NCBI RefSeq assembly: GCF_034190915.1
Contig: NW_026947636.1
Span: forward strand, 62,001-126,000
DNA from: Cavia porcellus
Lineage: Eukaryota > Chordata > Mammalia > Rodentia > Caviidae
DNA: 64,000 nt
Direction of reading: 5' to 3'
Positions 1 through 13,170 of this stretch are shown here, one piece after another. A model generated the notes under the pieces. The model made no database searches and was not told where the DNA came from. It worked only from the letters and a program-made list of their open reading frames with translations. Position 1 is the first letter of the stretch; every line of letters begins with the position of its first letter. The position numbers were made by a program, and so were the translations under genes.

Positions 1-160
1 ACAATGCACACCGACCCGCGATGTTTTTCAGAAACCTATCCTACATTGCCACTGCATGTTCCCTTTCCTCCCCATGCTGACCACCCCGCGGTGCTTTTCT
101 CCATCCTACATTGCCACTCACTGCCTATCTTAATTCAGACCCTGCGATTCACACCACCCC
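1..160 (+). repeat. Left edge of window: B-C-A with a 344 bp deletion relative to 4622-5125
   Basis: The first bases match 4622 onward (offset 4,621), sharing the rare GCACACCGACCC and CCCTGCGATTC. From about base 161 the offset becomes 4,965. The 344 bp difference equals one BC dimer plus three A units (143 + 201). So the left copy lacks A-A-B-C-A, or the right copy gained them. The junction falls inside an A unit, as expected for exchange between misaligned A units. Confidence 0.85.
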
Positions 161-3100
161 GTGATGTTTTTCTCACTCCTACTAGTGAATGTAATGTACC
201 ACACACCCATACAATGCTCACCACCCCGTGATGTTTTTCTCACTCCTACTAGTGAATGTATTGTAACACACACCCATACAATGCGCACCACCCCTCGATG
301 TTTTTCAGAAACCTATCCTACATTGCCACTGCATGTTCCCAGACCTCCTCATGCTGACCACCCCGCGGTGCTTTTCTCCATCCTACATTGCCTCTCACTT
401 CCTATCCTAATTCAGACCCTCCGATTCACACCACCCCGTGATGTTTTTCTCACTCCTACTAGTGAATGTAATGTAACACACACCTATACAATGCACACCA
501 CCCCGTGATTTTTTTGTCACTCCTACTAGTGAATGTAATGTAACTCACACCCATACAATGCGCACCACCCGCGATGTTTTTCAGAAACCTATCCTACTTT
601 GCCATTGCATGTTCCCTTACCTCCCCATGCTGACCACTCCGCGGTGCTTTTCTCAATCCTACATTGCCACTCACTGCCTATCCTAATTCAGACCCTCCTA
701 TTCACACCACCCCGTGATGTTTTTCTCACTCCTACTAGTGAATGTAATGTAACACACACCCATACAATGCGCACCACCACGTGATGTTTTTCTCACTCCT
801 ACTAGTGAATGTAATGTAACACACACCCATACAATGCGCACCACCCCGCGATGTTTTTCAGAAACCTATCCTACATGGCTACTGCATGTTCCCTGACCTC
901 CCCATGCTGACCACCCCGAAGCGCTTTTCTCCATCCTATATTGCCACTCACTGCCTATCCTAATTCAGACCCTCCGATTCACACCACCCTGTGATGTTTT
1001 TCTCACTCCTACTAGTGAATGTAATGTAACACACACCCATACAATGCGCACCACCCTGCGATGTTTTTCAGAAACCTATCATACTTTGCCACTGCATGTT
1101 CCCTGACCTCCCCATGCTGACCACCCCGCGGTGCTTTTTTCCATCCTACATTGCCACTCACTTCCTATCCTAATTCAGACCCTCCGATTCACACCACCCC
1201 GTGATGTTTTTCTCACTCCTACTAGTGAATGTAATGTAACACACACCCATACAATGCGCACCACCCAGTGATGTTTTTCTCACTCCTACTACTGAATGTA
1301 ATGTAACACACACCTATACAATGCGCACCAACCCGTGATATCTTTCTCACTCCTACTAGTGAATGTAATGTAACACACACCCCTACAATGCGCACCACCC
1401 CGGGATGTTTTTCAGAAACCTATCCTACATTGCCACTGCATGTTCCCTGACCTCCCCATGCTGACCACCCCGCAGAGCTTTTCTCCATCCTACATTGCCA
1501 CTGACTGCCTCTCCTAATTCAGACCCTCCAATTCACACCACCCAATGATGTTTTTCTCACTCCTACTTGTGAATGTAATGTAACACACACCCATACAATG
1601 CGCTCCACGCCGCGATGTTTTACAGAAACCTATCCTACATTGCCACTGCATGTTCCCTGACCTCCCCATGCTGACCACCCCGCGGTGCTTTTCTCCATCC
1701 TACATTGCCACTCACTGCCTCTCCTAATTCAGACCCTCCGATTCACACCACCCCGTGATGTTTTTCTCACTCCTACTTGTGAATGTAATGTAACACACAC
1801 CCATACAATGCTCACCACCCCGTGATGTTTTTCTCACTCCTACTAGTGAATGTAATGTAACACACACCCATACAATGCGCAACAGCCCGTGAGGTTTTAT
1901 TCACTCCTACTAGTGAATGTAATGTAACACACACCTATACAATGCGCACCACCCCGTCATGTCTTTCTCACTCCTACTAGTGAATGTAATGTAACACACT
2001 CCCATACAATGCGCACCACCCCGCGATGTTTTTCAGAAACCTATCCTACTTTGCCACTGCATGTTCCCTGACCTCCCCATGCTGACCACCCCGTGGTGCT
2101 TTTCTCCATCCTACATTGCCACTCACTGCCTATCCTAATTCAGAAATTCCGATTCACACCACCCCGTGATGTTTTTCTCACTCCTACTAGTGAATGTAAT
2201 GTAACACACACCCATACAATGCGCACCACCCCGTGATGTTTTTCTCACTCCTACTAGTGAATGTAATGTAACACACACCCATACAATGCGCACCACCACG
2301 CGATGATTTTCAGAAACCTATCCTATATTGCAACTGCATGTTCCCTCACCTCCCCATGCTGACCACCCCGCGGTGCTATTCTCCATCCTATATTGCCATT
2401 CACTGCCTATCCTACTTCAGACCCTCCGATTCACACCACTCCGTGATGTTTTTCTCACTCCTACTAGTGAATGTAATGTAACACACACCCATACAATGCG
2501 CACCACCCCGTGATGTTTTTCTCACTCCTACTTGTGAATGTAATGTAACACACACCCATACCATGCGCTCCACCCCGTGATGTTTTTCTCACTCCTACTA
2601 GTGAATGTAATGTAACACACACCCATACAATGAGCACCACCCCTCGATGTTTTTCAGAAACCTATCCAACATTGCCACTGCATGTTCCCTGACCTCCCCA
2701 TGCTGACCACCCCGCGGTGCTTTTCTCCATCCTACATTGCCACTCACTTCCTACCCTATTTCAGACCCTCAGATTCACACCACCCCGTGATGTTTTTCTC
2801 ACTCCTACTAGTGAATGTAATGTAACACACACCCATACAATGCGCACCTCCCCGTGATGTTTTTCTCACTCCTACTAGTGAATGTAATGAAACACACACC
2901 CATACAATGCGCACCACCCCGCGATGTTTTTCAGAAACCTATCCTACATTCCCACTGCATGTTCCCTGACCTACCCATGCTGACCACCCCGCGGTGCTTT
3001 TCTCCATCCTACATTGCCACTCACTGCCTATCCTAATTCAGACCCTCCGATTCACACCACCCCGTGATGTTTTTCTCACTCCTACTAGTGAATGTAATGT

Positions 3101-5125
3101 AACACACACCCATACAATGCGCACCACCCTGCGATGTTTTTCAGGAACCTATCATACTTTGCCACTGCATGTTCCCTGACCTCCCCATGCTGACCACCCC
3201 GCGGTGCTTTTCTCCATCCTACTTTGCCACTCACTGCCTATCCTAATTCAGACCCTCATTCACACCACCCCGTGATGTTTTTCTCACTCCTACTAGTGAA
3301 TGTAATGTAACACACACCCATACAATGCGCACCACCCCGTGATGTTTTTCCCACTCCCTCAACTGAATGTAATGTAACACACACCTATGCAATGCGCACC
3401 ACCTCGTGATGTCTTTCTCACTCCTACTAGTGAATGTAATGTAACACACACCCATACAATGCGCACCACCCCATGATGTTTTATTCACTCCTACTAGTGA
3501 ATGTAATGAAACACACACCCATACAATGTGCACCACCCAGTGATGTCTTTCTCACTCCTACTAGTGAATGTAATGTAACACACACCTATACAATACGCAC
3601 CACCCCGCGATGTTTTTGAGAAACCTATCCTACATTGCCACTGCATGTTCCCTGACCTCCCCATGCTGACCACCCCGCGGTGCTTTTCTCCATCCTACAT
3701 TGCCACTCACTGCCTATCTTAATTCAGACCCTCCGATTCACACCACCCCGTGATGTTTTTCTCACTCCTACTAGTGAATGTAATGTAACATATACCCATA
3801 CAATGCGCACCACCCCCTGATGTTTTTCTCACTCCTACTAGTGAATGTAATGTAACACACACCCATACAATGCGTAACCACCCCGTGATGTTTTTCTCAC
3901 TCCTACTTGTGAATGTAATGTAACACACACCCATACAATGCGCACCACCCCGTGATGTTTTTCTCACTCCTACTAGTGAATGTAATGTAACACACACCCA
4001 TACAATGCGCACCAACCCGTGATGTCTTTCTCACTCCTACTAGTGAATGTAATGTAACACACACCCATACAATGCTCACCACCCCGTGATGTTTTTCAGA
4101 AACCTATCCTACATTGCCACTGCATGTTCCCTGACCTCCCCATGCTGACCACCCCGCGGTGCTTTTCTCCATCCTACATTGCCACTGACTGCCTCTCCTA
4201 ATACAGACCCTCCAATTCACACCACCCCGTGATGTTTTTCTCACTCCTACTTGTGAATGTAATGTAACACACACCCATACCATGCGCTCCACCCCGTGAT
4301 GTTTTTCTCACTCCTACTAGTGAATGTAATGTAACACACACCCATACAATGCGCACCACCCCGTGATGTCTTTCTCACTCCTACTAGTGAATGTAATGTA
4401 ACACACACCTATACAATGCGCACCACCCCGCGATGATTTTCAGGAACCTATCCTACATTGCCACTGCATGTTCCCTGACCTCCCCATGCTGACCACCCCG
4501 CGGTGCTTTTCTCCATCCTACATTGCCACTCATTGCCTATCCTAATTCAGATCCTCCGATTCACACCACCCCGTGATGTTTTCTCACCCCTACTAGTGAA
4601 TGTAACGTAACACACACCCATACAATGCACACCGACCCGCGATGTTTTTCAGAAACCTATCCTACATTGCCACTGCATGTTCCCTGACCTCCCCATGCTG
4701 ACCACCCCGCGGTGCTTTTCTCCATCCTACATTGCCACTCACTGCCTATCTTAATTCAGACCCTGCGATTCACACCACCCCGTGATGTTTTTCTCACTCC
4801 TACTAGTGAATGCAATGTAACACACACCCATACAATGCGCACCACCCCGTGATGTTTTTCTAACTCCTACTAGTGAATGCAATGTAACACACACCCATAC
4901 AATGCACACAACCTCGCGATGTTTTTTAGAAACCTATCCTACATTGCCACTGCATGTTCCCTGACTTCCCCATGCTGACCACCGCGCGGTGCTTTTTTCC
5001 ATTCTACATTGCCACACACTGCCTATCCTAATTCAGACCCTCCTATTCACACCACCCCGTGATGTTTTTCTCACTCCTACTAGTGAATGTAATGTAACAC
5101 ACACCCATACAATGCTCACCACCCC
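161..5125 (+). repeat. 4,965 bp higher-order repeat, copy 1
   Basis: By hand count this holds 16 BC dimers and 40 A units, which would be 4,968 bp. The missing three bases are explained by indels I can see: 2 bp lost near 3260 (CCCTCATTC), 1 bp lost near 558 (CACCCGCG), 1 bp lost near 4581 and 1 bp gained near 3874 (GCGTAACC). Rare variants repeat at the same offset in copy 2, for example AATGTACCACACAC at about 190 and 5155, CCGAAGCGC at about 916 and 5881, and GAGGTTTTATTC at about 1890 and 6856. Confidence 0.9.
781..847 (+). repeat. Reference A unit (67 bp)
   Basis: This is a canonical A unit. It opens with GTGATGTTTTT, carries TCACT at unit positions 13-17, ACTAGT (a SpeI site) at 21-26, the stretch GAATGTAATGTAACACACAC, and ends with GCGCACCACCCC. 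TCACT (13-17) and AGTGA (24-28) are inverted complements around a six-base loop, a weak potential hairpin. Recurring subtypes change defined positions. At has ACTTGT in place of ACTAGT. A2 has GATGTCTTTC and often CCTATAC. A3 has CTCAACTG in place of the ACTAGT region. A4 has GTTTTATTCAC. These subtypes sit in fixed orders and so mark higher-order structure. Confidence 0.95.
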
Positions 5126-7520
5126 GTGATGTTTTTCTCACTCCTACTAGTGAATGTAATGTACCACACACCCATACAATGCTCACCACCCCGTGATGTT
5201 TTTCTCACTCCTACTAGCGAATGTATTGTAACACACACCCATACAATGCGCACCACCCCTCGATGTTTTTCAGAAACCTATCCTACATTGCCACTGCATG
5301 TTCCCAGACCTCCTCATGCTGACCACCCCGCGGTGCTTTTCTCCATCCTACATTGCCTCTCACTTCCTATCCTAATTCAGACCCTCCGATTCACACCACC
5401 CCGTGATGTTTTTCTCACTCCTACTAGTGAATGTAATGTAACACACACCTATACAATGCACACCACCCCGTGATTTTTTTGTCACTCCTACTAGTGAATG
5501 TAATGTAACACACACCCATACAATGCGCACCACCCGCGATGTTTTTCAGAAACCTATCCTACTTTGCCATTGCATGTTCCCTTACCTCCCCATGCTGACC
5601 ACTCCGCGGTGCTTTTCTCAATCCTACATTGCCACTCACTGCCTATCCTAATTCAGACCCTCCTATTCACTCCACCCCGTGATGTTTTTCTCACTCCTAC
5701 TAGTGAATGTAATGTAACACACACCCATACAATGCGCACCACCACGTGATGTTTTTCTCACTCCTACTAGTGAATGTAATGTAACACACACCCATACAAT
5801 GCGCACCACCCCGCGATGTTTTTCAGAAACCTATCCTACATGGCTACTGCATGTTCCCTGACCTCCCCATGCTGACCACCCCGAAGCGCTTTTCTCCATC
5901 CTATATTGCCACTCACTGCCTATCCTAATTCAGACCCTCCGATTCACACCACCCTGTGATGTTTTTCTCACTCCTACTAGTGAATGTAATGTAACACTCA
6001 CCCATACAATGCGCACCACCCTGCAATGTTTTTCAGAAACCTATCATACTTTGCCACTGCATGTTCCCTGACCTCCCCATGCTGACCACCCCGCGGTGCT
6101 TTTTTCCATCCTACATTGCCACTCACTTCCTATCCTAATTCAGACCCTCCGATTCACACCACCCCGTGATGTTTTTCTCACTCCTAGTAGTGAATGTAAT
6201 GTAACACACACCCATACAATGCGCACCACCCAGTGATGTTTTTCTCACTCCTACTACTGAATGTAATGTAACACACACCTATACAATGCGCACCAACCCG
6301 TGATATCTTTCTCACTCCTACTAGTGAATGTAATGTAACACACACCCATACAATGCGCACCACCCCGGGATGTTTTTCAGAAACCTATCCTACATTGCCA
6401 CTGCATGTTCCCTGACCTCCCCATGCTGACCACCCCGCAGTGCTTTTCTCCAGCCTACATTGCCACTGATTGCCTCTCCTAATTCAGACCCTCCAATTCA
6501 CACCACCCAATGATGTTTTTCTCACTCCTACTTGTGAATGTAATGTAACACACACCCATACAATGCGCTCCACGCCGCGATGTTTTACAGAAACCTATCC
6601 TACATTGCCACTGCATGTTCCCTGACCTCCCCATGCTGACCACCCCGCGGTGCTTTTCTCCATCCTACATTGCCACTCACTGCCTCTCCTAATTCAGACC
6701 CTCCGATTCACACCACCCCGTGATGTTTTTCTCACTCCTACTTGTGAATGTAATGTAACACACACCCATACAATGCTCACCACCCCGTGATGTTTTTCTC
6801 ACTCCTACTAGTGAATGTAATGTAACACATACCCATACAATGCGCAACAGCCCGTGAGGTTTTATTCACTCCTACTAGTGAATGTAATGTAACACACACC
6901 TATACAATGCGCACCACCCCGTCATGTCTTTCTCACTCCTACTAGTGAATGTAATGTAACACACTCCCATACAATGCGCACCACCCCGCGATGTTTTTCA
7001 GAAACCTATCCTACTTTGCCACTGCATGTTCCCTGACCTCCCCATGCTGACCACCCCGTGGTGCTTTTCTCCATCCTACATTGCCACTCACTGCCTATCC
7101 TAATTCAGACATTCCGATTCACACCACCCCGTGATGTTTTTCTCACTCCTACTAGTGAATGTAATGTAACACACACCCATACAATGCGCACCACCCCGTG
7201 ATGTTTTTCTCACTCCTACTAGTGAATGTAATGTAACACACACCCATACAATGCGCACCACCACGCGATGTTTTTCAGAAACCTATCCTATATTGCAACT
7301 GCATGTTCCCTCACCTCCCCATGCTGACCACCCCGCGGTGCTATTCTCCATCCTATATTGCCATTCACTGCCTATCCTACTTCAGACCCTCCGATTCACA
7401 CCACTCCGTGATGTTTTTCTCACTCCTACTAGTGAATGTAATGTAACACACACCCATACAATGCGCACCACCCCGTGATGTTTTTCTCACTCCTACTTGT
7501 GAATGTAATGTAACACACAC
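5126..7520 (+). repeat. 4,965 bp higher-order repeat, partial copy 2
   Basis: This matches 161 to about 2555 at a constant offset of 4,965, with scattered single-base changes such as TAGTAG near 6186 in place of TACTAG. The match ends inside an At unit near 7520, where copy 1 reads CATACCATGCGCTCC and this copy reads CATACAGTGCGTAACC. The new sequence to the right resembles about 3870-4270, so the end is a recombination junction inside the array. Confidence 0.88.
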
Positions 7521-7878
7521 CCATACAGTGCGTAACCACCCCGTGATGTTTTTCTCACTCCTACTTGTGAATGTAATGTAACACACACCCATACAATGCG
7601 CACCACCCCGTGATGTTTTTCTCACTCCTACTAGTGAATGTAATGTAACACACACCCATACAATGCGCACCACCCCCTGATGTTTTTCTCACTCCTACTA
7701 GTGAATGTAATGTAACACACACCCATACAATGCGTAACCACCCCGTGATGTTTTTCTCACTCCTACTAGTGAATGTAATGTAACACACACCCATACAATG
7801 CGCACCAACCCGTGATGTCTTTCTCACTCCTACTAGTGAATGTAATGTAACACACACCCATACAATGCTCACCACCCC
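7408..7878 (+). repeat. Run of seven consecutive A units
   Basis: A units begin at 7408, 7475, 7543, 7610, 7677, 7745 and 7812, and the next B begins at 7879. Two of the steps are 68 bp because of an extra A in GCGTAACC. Most BC dimers are separated by one to five A units, so this is among the longest A-only stretches in the window. The repeated GCGTAACC variant, two units apart from itself, suggests a small local A-A-A duplication of about 202 bp. Confidence 0.9.
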
Positions 7879-8078
7879 GTGATGTTTTTCAGAAACCTAT
7901 CCTACATTACCACTGCATGTTCCCTGATCTCCCCATGCTGATCACCCCGCGGTGCTTTTCTCCATCCTACATTGCCACTGACTGCCTCTCCTAATTCAGA
8001 CCCTCCAATTCACACCACCCCGTGATGTTTTTCTCACTCCTACTTGTGAATGTAATGTAACACACACCCATACAATGC
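7521..8078 (+). repeat. Junction segment between the 4,965 and 5,092 bp repeats
   Basis: This holds the rest of the seven-A run, one BC dimer (from 7879) and an At unit. It is closest to about 3870-4270. Shared markers are GCGTAACC, CCAACCCGTGATGTC, ATGCTCACC before a B that opens with GTGATG, and CTGACTGCCTCTCC with CTCCAATTC in C. It bridges two higher-order families and contains nothing but A, B and C units. Confidence 0.85.
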
Positions 8079-11000
8079 GCTCCACCCCGCGATGTTTTAC
8101 AGAAACCTATCCTACATTGCCACTGTATGTTCCCTGACCTCCCCATGCTGACCACCCCGCGGTGCTTTTCTCCATCCTACATTGCCAATCACTGCCTCTC
8201 CTAATTCAGACCCTCCGATTCACACCACCCCGTGATGTTTTTCTCACTCCTACTTGTGAATGTAATGTAACACACACCCATACAATGCTCACCACACCGT
8301 GATGTTTTTCTCACTCCTACTAGTGAATGTAATGTAACACACACCCATACAATGCGCAACAGCCCGTGATGTTTTATTCACTCCTACTAGTGAATGTAAT
8401 GTAACACACACCTATACAATGCGTACCACCCCTTCATGTCTTTCTCACTCCTACTAGTGAATGTAATGTAACACACTCCCATACAATGCGCACCACCCCG
8501 CGATGTTTTTCAGAAACCTATCCTACTTTGCCACTGCATGTTCCCTGACCTCCCCATGCTGACCACCCCGTGGTGCTTTTCTCCATCCTACATTGCCACT
8601 CACTGCCTATCCTAATTCAGTCATTCCGATTCACACCACCCCGTGATGTTTTTCTCACTCCTACTAGTGAATGTAATGTAACACACACCCATACAATGCG
8701 CACCACCCCGTGATGTTTTTCTCACTCCTACTAGTGAATGTAATGTAACACACACCCATACAATGCGCACCACCACGCGATGTTTTTCAGAAACCTATCC
8801 TATATTGCAACTGCATGTTCCCTCACCTCCCCATGCTGACCACCCCGCGGTGCTATTCTCCATCCTATATTGCCATTCACTGCCTATCCTACTTCAGACC
8901 CTCCGATTCACACCACTCTGTGATGTTTTTCTCACTCCTACTAGTGAATGAATTGTAACAAACACCCATACAATGCGCACCACCCCGTGATGTTTTTCTC
9001 ACTCCCACTTGTGAATGTAATGTAACACACACCCATACAATGCGCTCCACCCCGTGATGTTTTTCTCACTCCTACTAGTGAATGTAATGTAACACACACC
9101 CATACAATGAGCACCACCCCTCGATGGTTTTCAGAAACCTATCCTACATTGCCACTGCATGTTCCCTGACCTCCCCATGCTGACCACCCCGCGGTGCTTT
9201 TCTCCCTCCTACATTGCCACTCACTTCCTACCCTAATTCAGACCCTCAGATTCACACCACCGCGTGATGTTTTTCTCACTCCTACTAGTGAATGTAATGT
9301 AACACACACCCATACAATGCGCACCTCCCCGTGATGTTTTTCTCACTCCTACTAGTGAATGTAATGAAACACACACCCATACAATGCGCACCACCCCGCG
9401 ATGTTTTTCAGAAACCTATCCTACATTGCCACTGCATGTTCCCTGACCTCCCCATGCTGACCACCCCGCGGTACTTTTCTCCATCCTACATTGCCACTCA
9501 CTGCCTATCCTAATTCAGACCCTCCGATTCACACCACCCCGTGATGTTTTTCTCACTCCTACTAGTGAATGTAATGTAACACACACCCATACAATGCGCA
9601 CCACCCAGTGATGTTTTTCCCACTCCCTCAACTGAATGTAATATAACAAACACCTATACAATGCGCACCACCCCGTGATGTCTTTCTCACTCTTACTAGT
9701 GAATGTAATGTAACACACACCCATACAATGCGCACCACCCCGCGATGTTTTTCAGAAACCTATCCGACATTGCCACTGCATGTTCCCTGACCTCCCCATG
9801 CTGACCACCCCGCGGTGCTTTTCTCCATCCTACATTGCCACTGACTGCCTCTCCTAATTCAGACCCTCCAATTCACACTACCCCGTGATGTTTTTCTCAC
9901 TCCTACTAGTGAATGTAATGTAACACACACACATACAATGCGCACCACCCTGCGATGTTTTTCAGAAACCTATCATACTTTGCCACTGCATGTTCCCTGA
10001 CCTCCCCATGCTGACCACCTCGCGGTGCTTTTTTCCATCCTACATTGCCACTCACTGCCTATCCTAATTCAGACCCTCCGATTCACACCACCCCGTGATG
10101 TTTTTCTCACTCCTAATAGTGAATGTAATGTAACACACACCCATACAATGCGCACCACCCCGCGATGTTTTTCAGAAACCTATCCGACATTGCCACTGCA
10201 TGTTCCCTGACCTCCCCATGCTGACCACCCCGCGGTGCTTTTCTCCATCCTACATTGCCACTCACTGCCTCTCCTAACTCAGACCCTCCGATTCACACCA
10301 CCCCGTGATCGTTTTCTCACTCCTACTTGTGAATGTAATGTAACACACACCCATTCAATGCGCACCACCCCGTTATGTTTTTCTCACTCCCTCAACTGAA
10401 TGTAATGTAACACACACCTATACAATGCGCACCACCTCGTGATGTCTTTCTCACTCCTAATAGTGAATGTAATGTAACACACACCCATACAATGCGCACC
10501 ACCCCATGATGTTTTATTCACTCCTACTAGTGAATGTAATGTAACACACACCCATACAATGTGCACCACCCCGTGATGTCTTTCTCACTCCTACTAGTGA
10601 ATGTAATGTAACACACACCTATACATAGGCACCACCCCGCGATGTTTTTGAGAAACCTATCCTACATTGCCACTGCATGTTCCCTGACCTCCCCATGCTG
10701 ACCACCCCGCTGTGCTTTTCTCCATCCTACATTGCCACTCACTGCCTATCCTAATTCACACCCTCCGATTCACACCACCCCGTGATGTTTTTCTCACTCC
10801 TACTAGTGAATGTAATGTAACACATACCCATACAATGCGCACCACCCCGTGATTTTTTTCTCACTCCTACTAGTGAATGTAATGTAACACACACCCATAC
10901 AATGCGCACCACCCCGTGATGTTTTTCTCACTCCTACTTGTGAATGCAATGTAACACACACCCATACAATGCGCACCACCCCGTGATGTTTTTCTCACTC

Positions 11001-13170
11001 CTACTAGTGAATGTAATGTAACACACACCCATACAATGCGCACCACCCCTCGATGTTTTTCAGAAACCTATCCTACATTGCCAGTGCATGTTCCCTGACC
11101 TCCCCAAGCTGACCACCCCGCGGTGCTTTTCTCCATCCTACATTGCCACTCACTTCCTACCCTAATTCCGACCCACAGATTCACACCACCCCGTGATGTT
11201 TTTCTCACTCCTACTAGTGAATGTAATGAAACACACACCCATACAATGGGCACCACCCCGCGATGTTTTTCAGAAACCTATCCTACATTGCCACTGCATG
11301 TTCCCGGACCTCCCCATGCTGACCACCCCGCGGTGCTTTTCTCCATTCTACATTGCCACTCACTGCCTATCCTAATTCAGACCCTCCGATTCACACCACC
11401 CCGTGATGTTTTTCTCACTCCTACTAGTGAATGTAATGTAACACACACCCATAAAATGCGCACCACCCTGCGATGTTTTCCAGGAACCTATCATACTTTG
11501 CCACTGCATGTTCCCTGACCTCCCCATGCTGACCACCCCGCGGTGCTTTTCTTCATCCTACATTGCCACTCACTGCCTATCCTAATTCAGACCCTCCGAT
11601 TCACACCACCCCGTGATGTTTTTCTCACTCCTACTAGTGAATGTAATGTAACACACACCCATACAATGCGCACCACCCCGTGATGTTTTTCCCACTCCCT
11701 CAACTGAATGTAATGTAACAAACACCTATACAATGCGCACCACCCCGTGATGTCTTTCTCACTCTTACTAGTGAATGTAATGTAACACACACCCATACAA
11801 TGCGCACCACCCAGCGATGTTTTTCAGAAACATATCCGACATTGCCACTGCATGTTCCCTGACCTCCCCATGCTGACCACCCCGCGGTGCTTTTCTCCAT
11901 CCTACATTGCCACTCACTGCCTCTCCTAACTCAGACCCTCCGATTCACACCACCCCGTGATCTTTTTCTCACTCCTACTTGTGAATGTAATGTAACACAC
12001 ACCCATTCAATGCGCAACACCCCGTTATGTTTTTCTCACTCCCTCAACTGAATGTAATGTAACACACACCTATACAATGCGCACCACCTCGTGATGTCTT
12101 TCTCACTCCTAATAGTGAATGTAATGTAACACACACCCATACAATGCGCACCACCCCATGATGTTTTATTCACTCCTACTAGTGAATGTAATGTAACACA
12201 CACCCATACAATGTGCACCACCCCGTGATGTCTTTCTCACTCCTACTAGTGAATGTAATGTAACACACACCTATACAATACGCACCACCCCGCGATGTTT
12301 TTGAGAAACCTATCCTACATTGCCACTGCATGTTCCCTGACCTCCCCATGCTGACCACCCCGCGGTGCTTTTCTCCATCCTACATTGCCACTCACTGCCT
12401 ATCCTAATTCAGACCCTCCGATTCACACCACCCCGTGATGTTTTTCTCACTCCTACTAGTGAATGTAATGTAACACGTACCCAAACAATGCGCACCACCC
12501 CGTGATGTTTTTCTCACTTCTACTAGTGAATGTAATGTAACACACACCCATACAATGCGCACCACCCCGTGATGTTTTTCTCACTCCTACTTGTGAATGC
12601 AATATAACACACACCCATACAATGCACACCACCCCGTGATGTTTTTCTCACTCCTACTAGTGAATGTAATGTAACACACACCCATACAATGCGCACCACC
12701 CCTCGATGTTTTTCAGAAACCTATCCTACATTGCCACTGCATGTTCCCTGACCTCCCCAAGCTGACCACCCCGCGGTGCTTTTCTCCATCCTACATTGCC
12801 AGTCACTTCCTACCCTAATTCAGACCCTCCGATTCACACCACCCCGTGATGTTTTTCTCACTCCTACTAGTGAAAGTAATGTAACACACACCCATACAAT
12901 GCGCACCACCCCGTGATGTTTTTCTTACTCCTACTAGTGAATGTAATGTAACACACACCCATACAATGCGCACCACCCCGTGATTTTTTTCTCACTCCTA
13001 CTACTGAATGTAATGTAACACACACCCATACAATGCGCACCACCCCATGATGTTTTATTCACTCCTACTAGTGAATGTAATGTAACACACACCCATACAA
13101 TGTGCACCACCCCGTGATGTCTTTCTCACTCCTACTAGTGAATGTAATGTAACACACACCCATACAATGC
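8079..13170 (+). repeat. 5,092 bp higher-order repeat, copy 1
   Basis: This holds 15 BC dimers and 44 A units (5,093 bp by arithmetic). One base is lost near 10626, where TATACATAGGC replaces TATACAATGCGC. Private markers include GTATGTTCC near 8125, CGATGGTTT near 9122, TGATCGTTTTC near 10308, CTAATTCCGACCCACAG near 11162 and CCAAACAATG near 12481. All appear again 5,092 bp to the right. Internal parts are related too: 10384 onward matches 12036 onward at an offset of 1,652 bp. Confidence 0.95.
11470..12291 (+). repeat. 822 bp module, site 1 (full length)
   Basis: Order: B-C-A-A3'-A2'-B-C-At-A3-A2-A4-A2, where A3' carries AACAAACACC and A2' carries CTCTTACTAG. Two BC dimers plus eight A units are exactly 822 bp, with no indels. 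The first B is the CAGGAACC/CATACTTTG variant. Confidence 0.88.

Noticed and set aside
781..847. A CA-dinucleotide microsatellite in A units
   Set aside because: The CA run is only about four repeats and nearly constant among units, so it is part of the 67 bp unit and not a separate expanding microsatellite.
848..917. p53-like half-site on the minus strand across GAACATGCA in B units
   Set aside because: The flanking pyrimidine positions do not fit the RRRCWWGYYY pattern, and the motif is part of the satellite unit.
10384..10569. Minus-strand 61-codon open frame recurring at about 17 sites with the five-A cassette
   Set aside because: Its recurrence follows the A3-A2-A4 unit order. It is C-to-G complement of satellite sequence with no initiation context or conserved motif, so it is a by-product.
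11123..11518. A 131-codon open frame on the + strand, also at 16215, as a possible gene
   Set aside because: It runs through B, C and A units of the satellite, repeats in dozens of shortened forms, has no domain or signal I recognise, and differs between copies without respect to codon position. The unit lengths explain the open frame.
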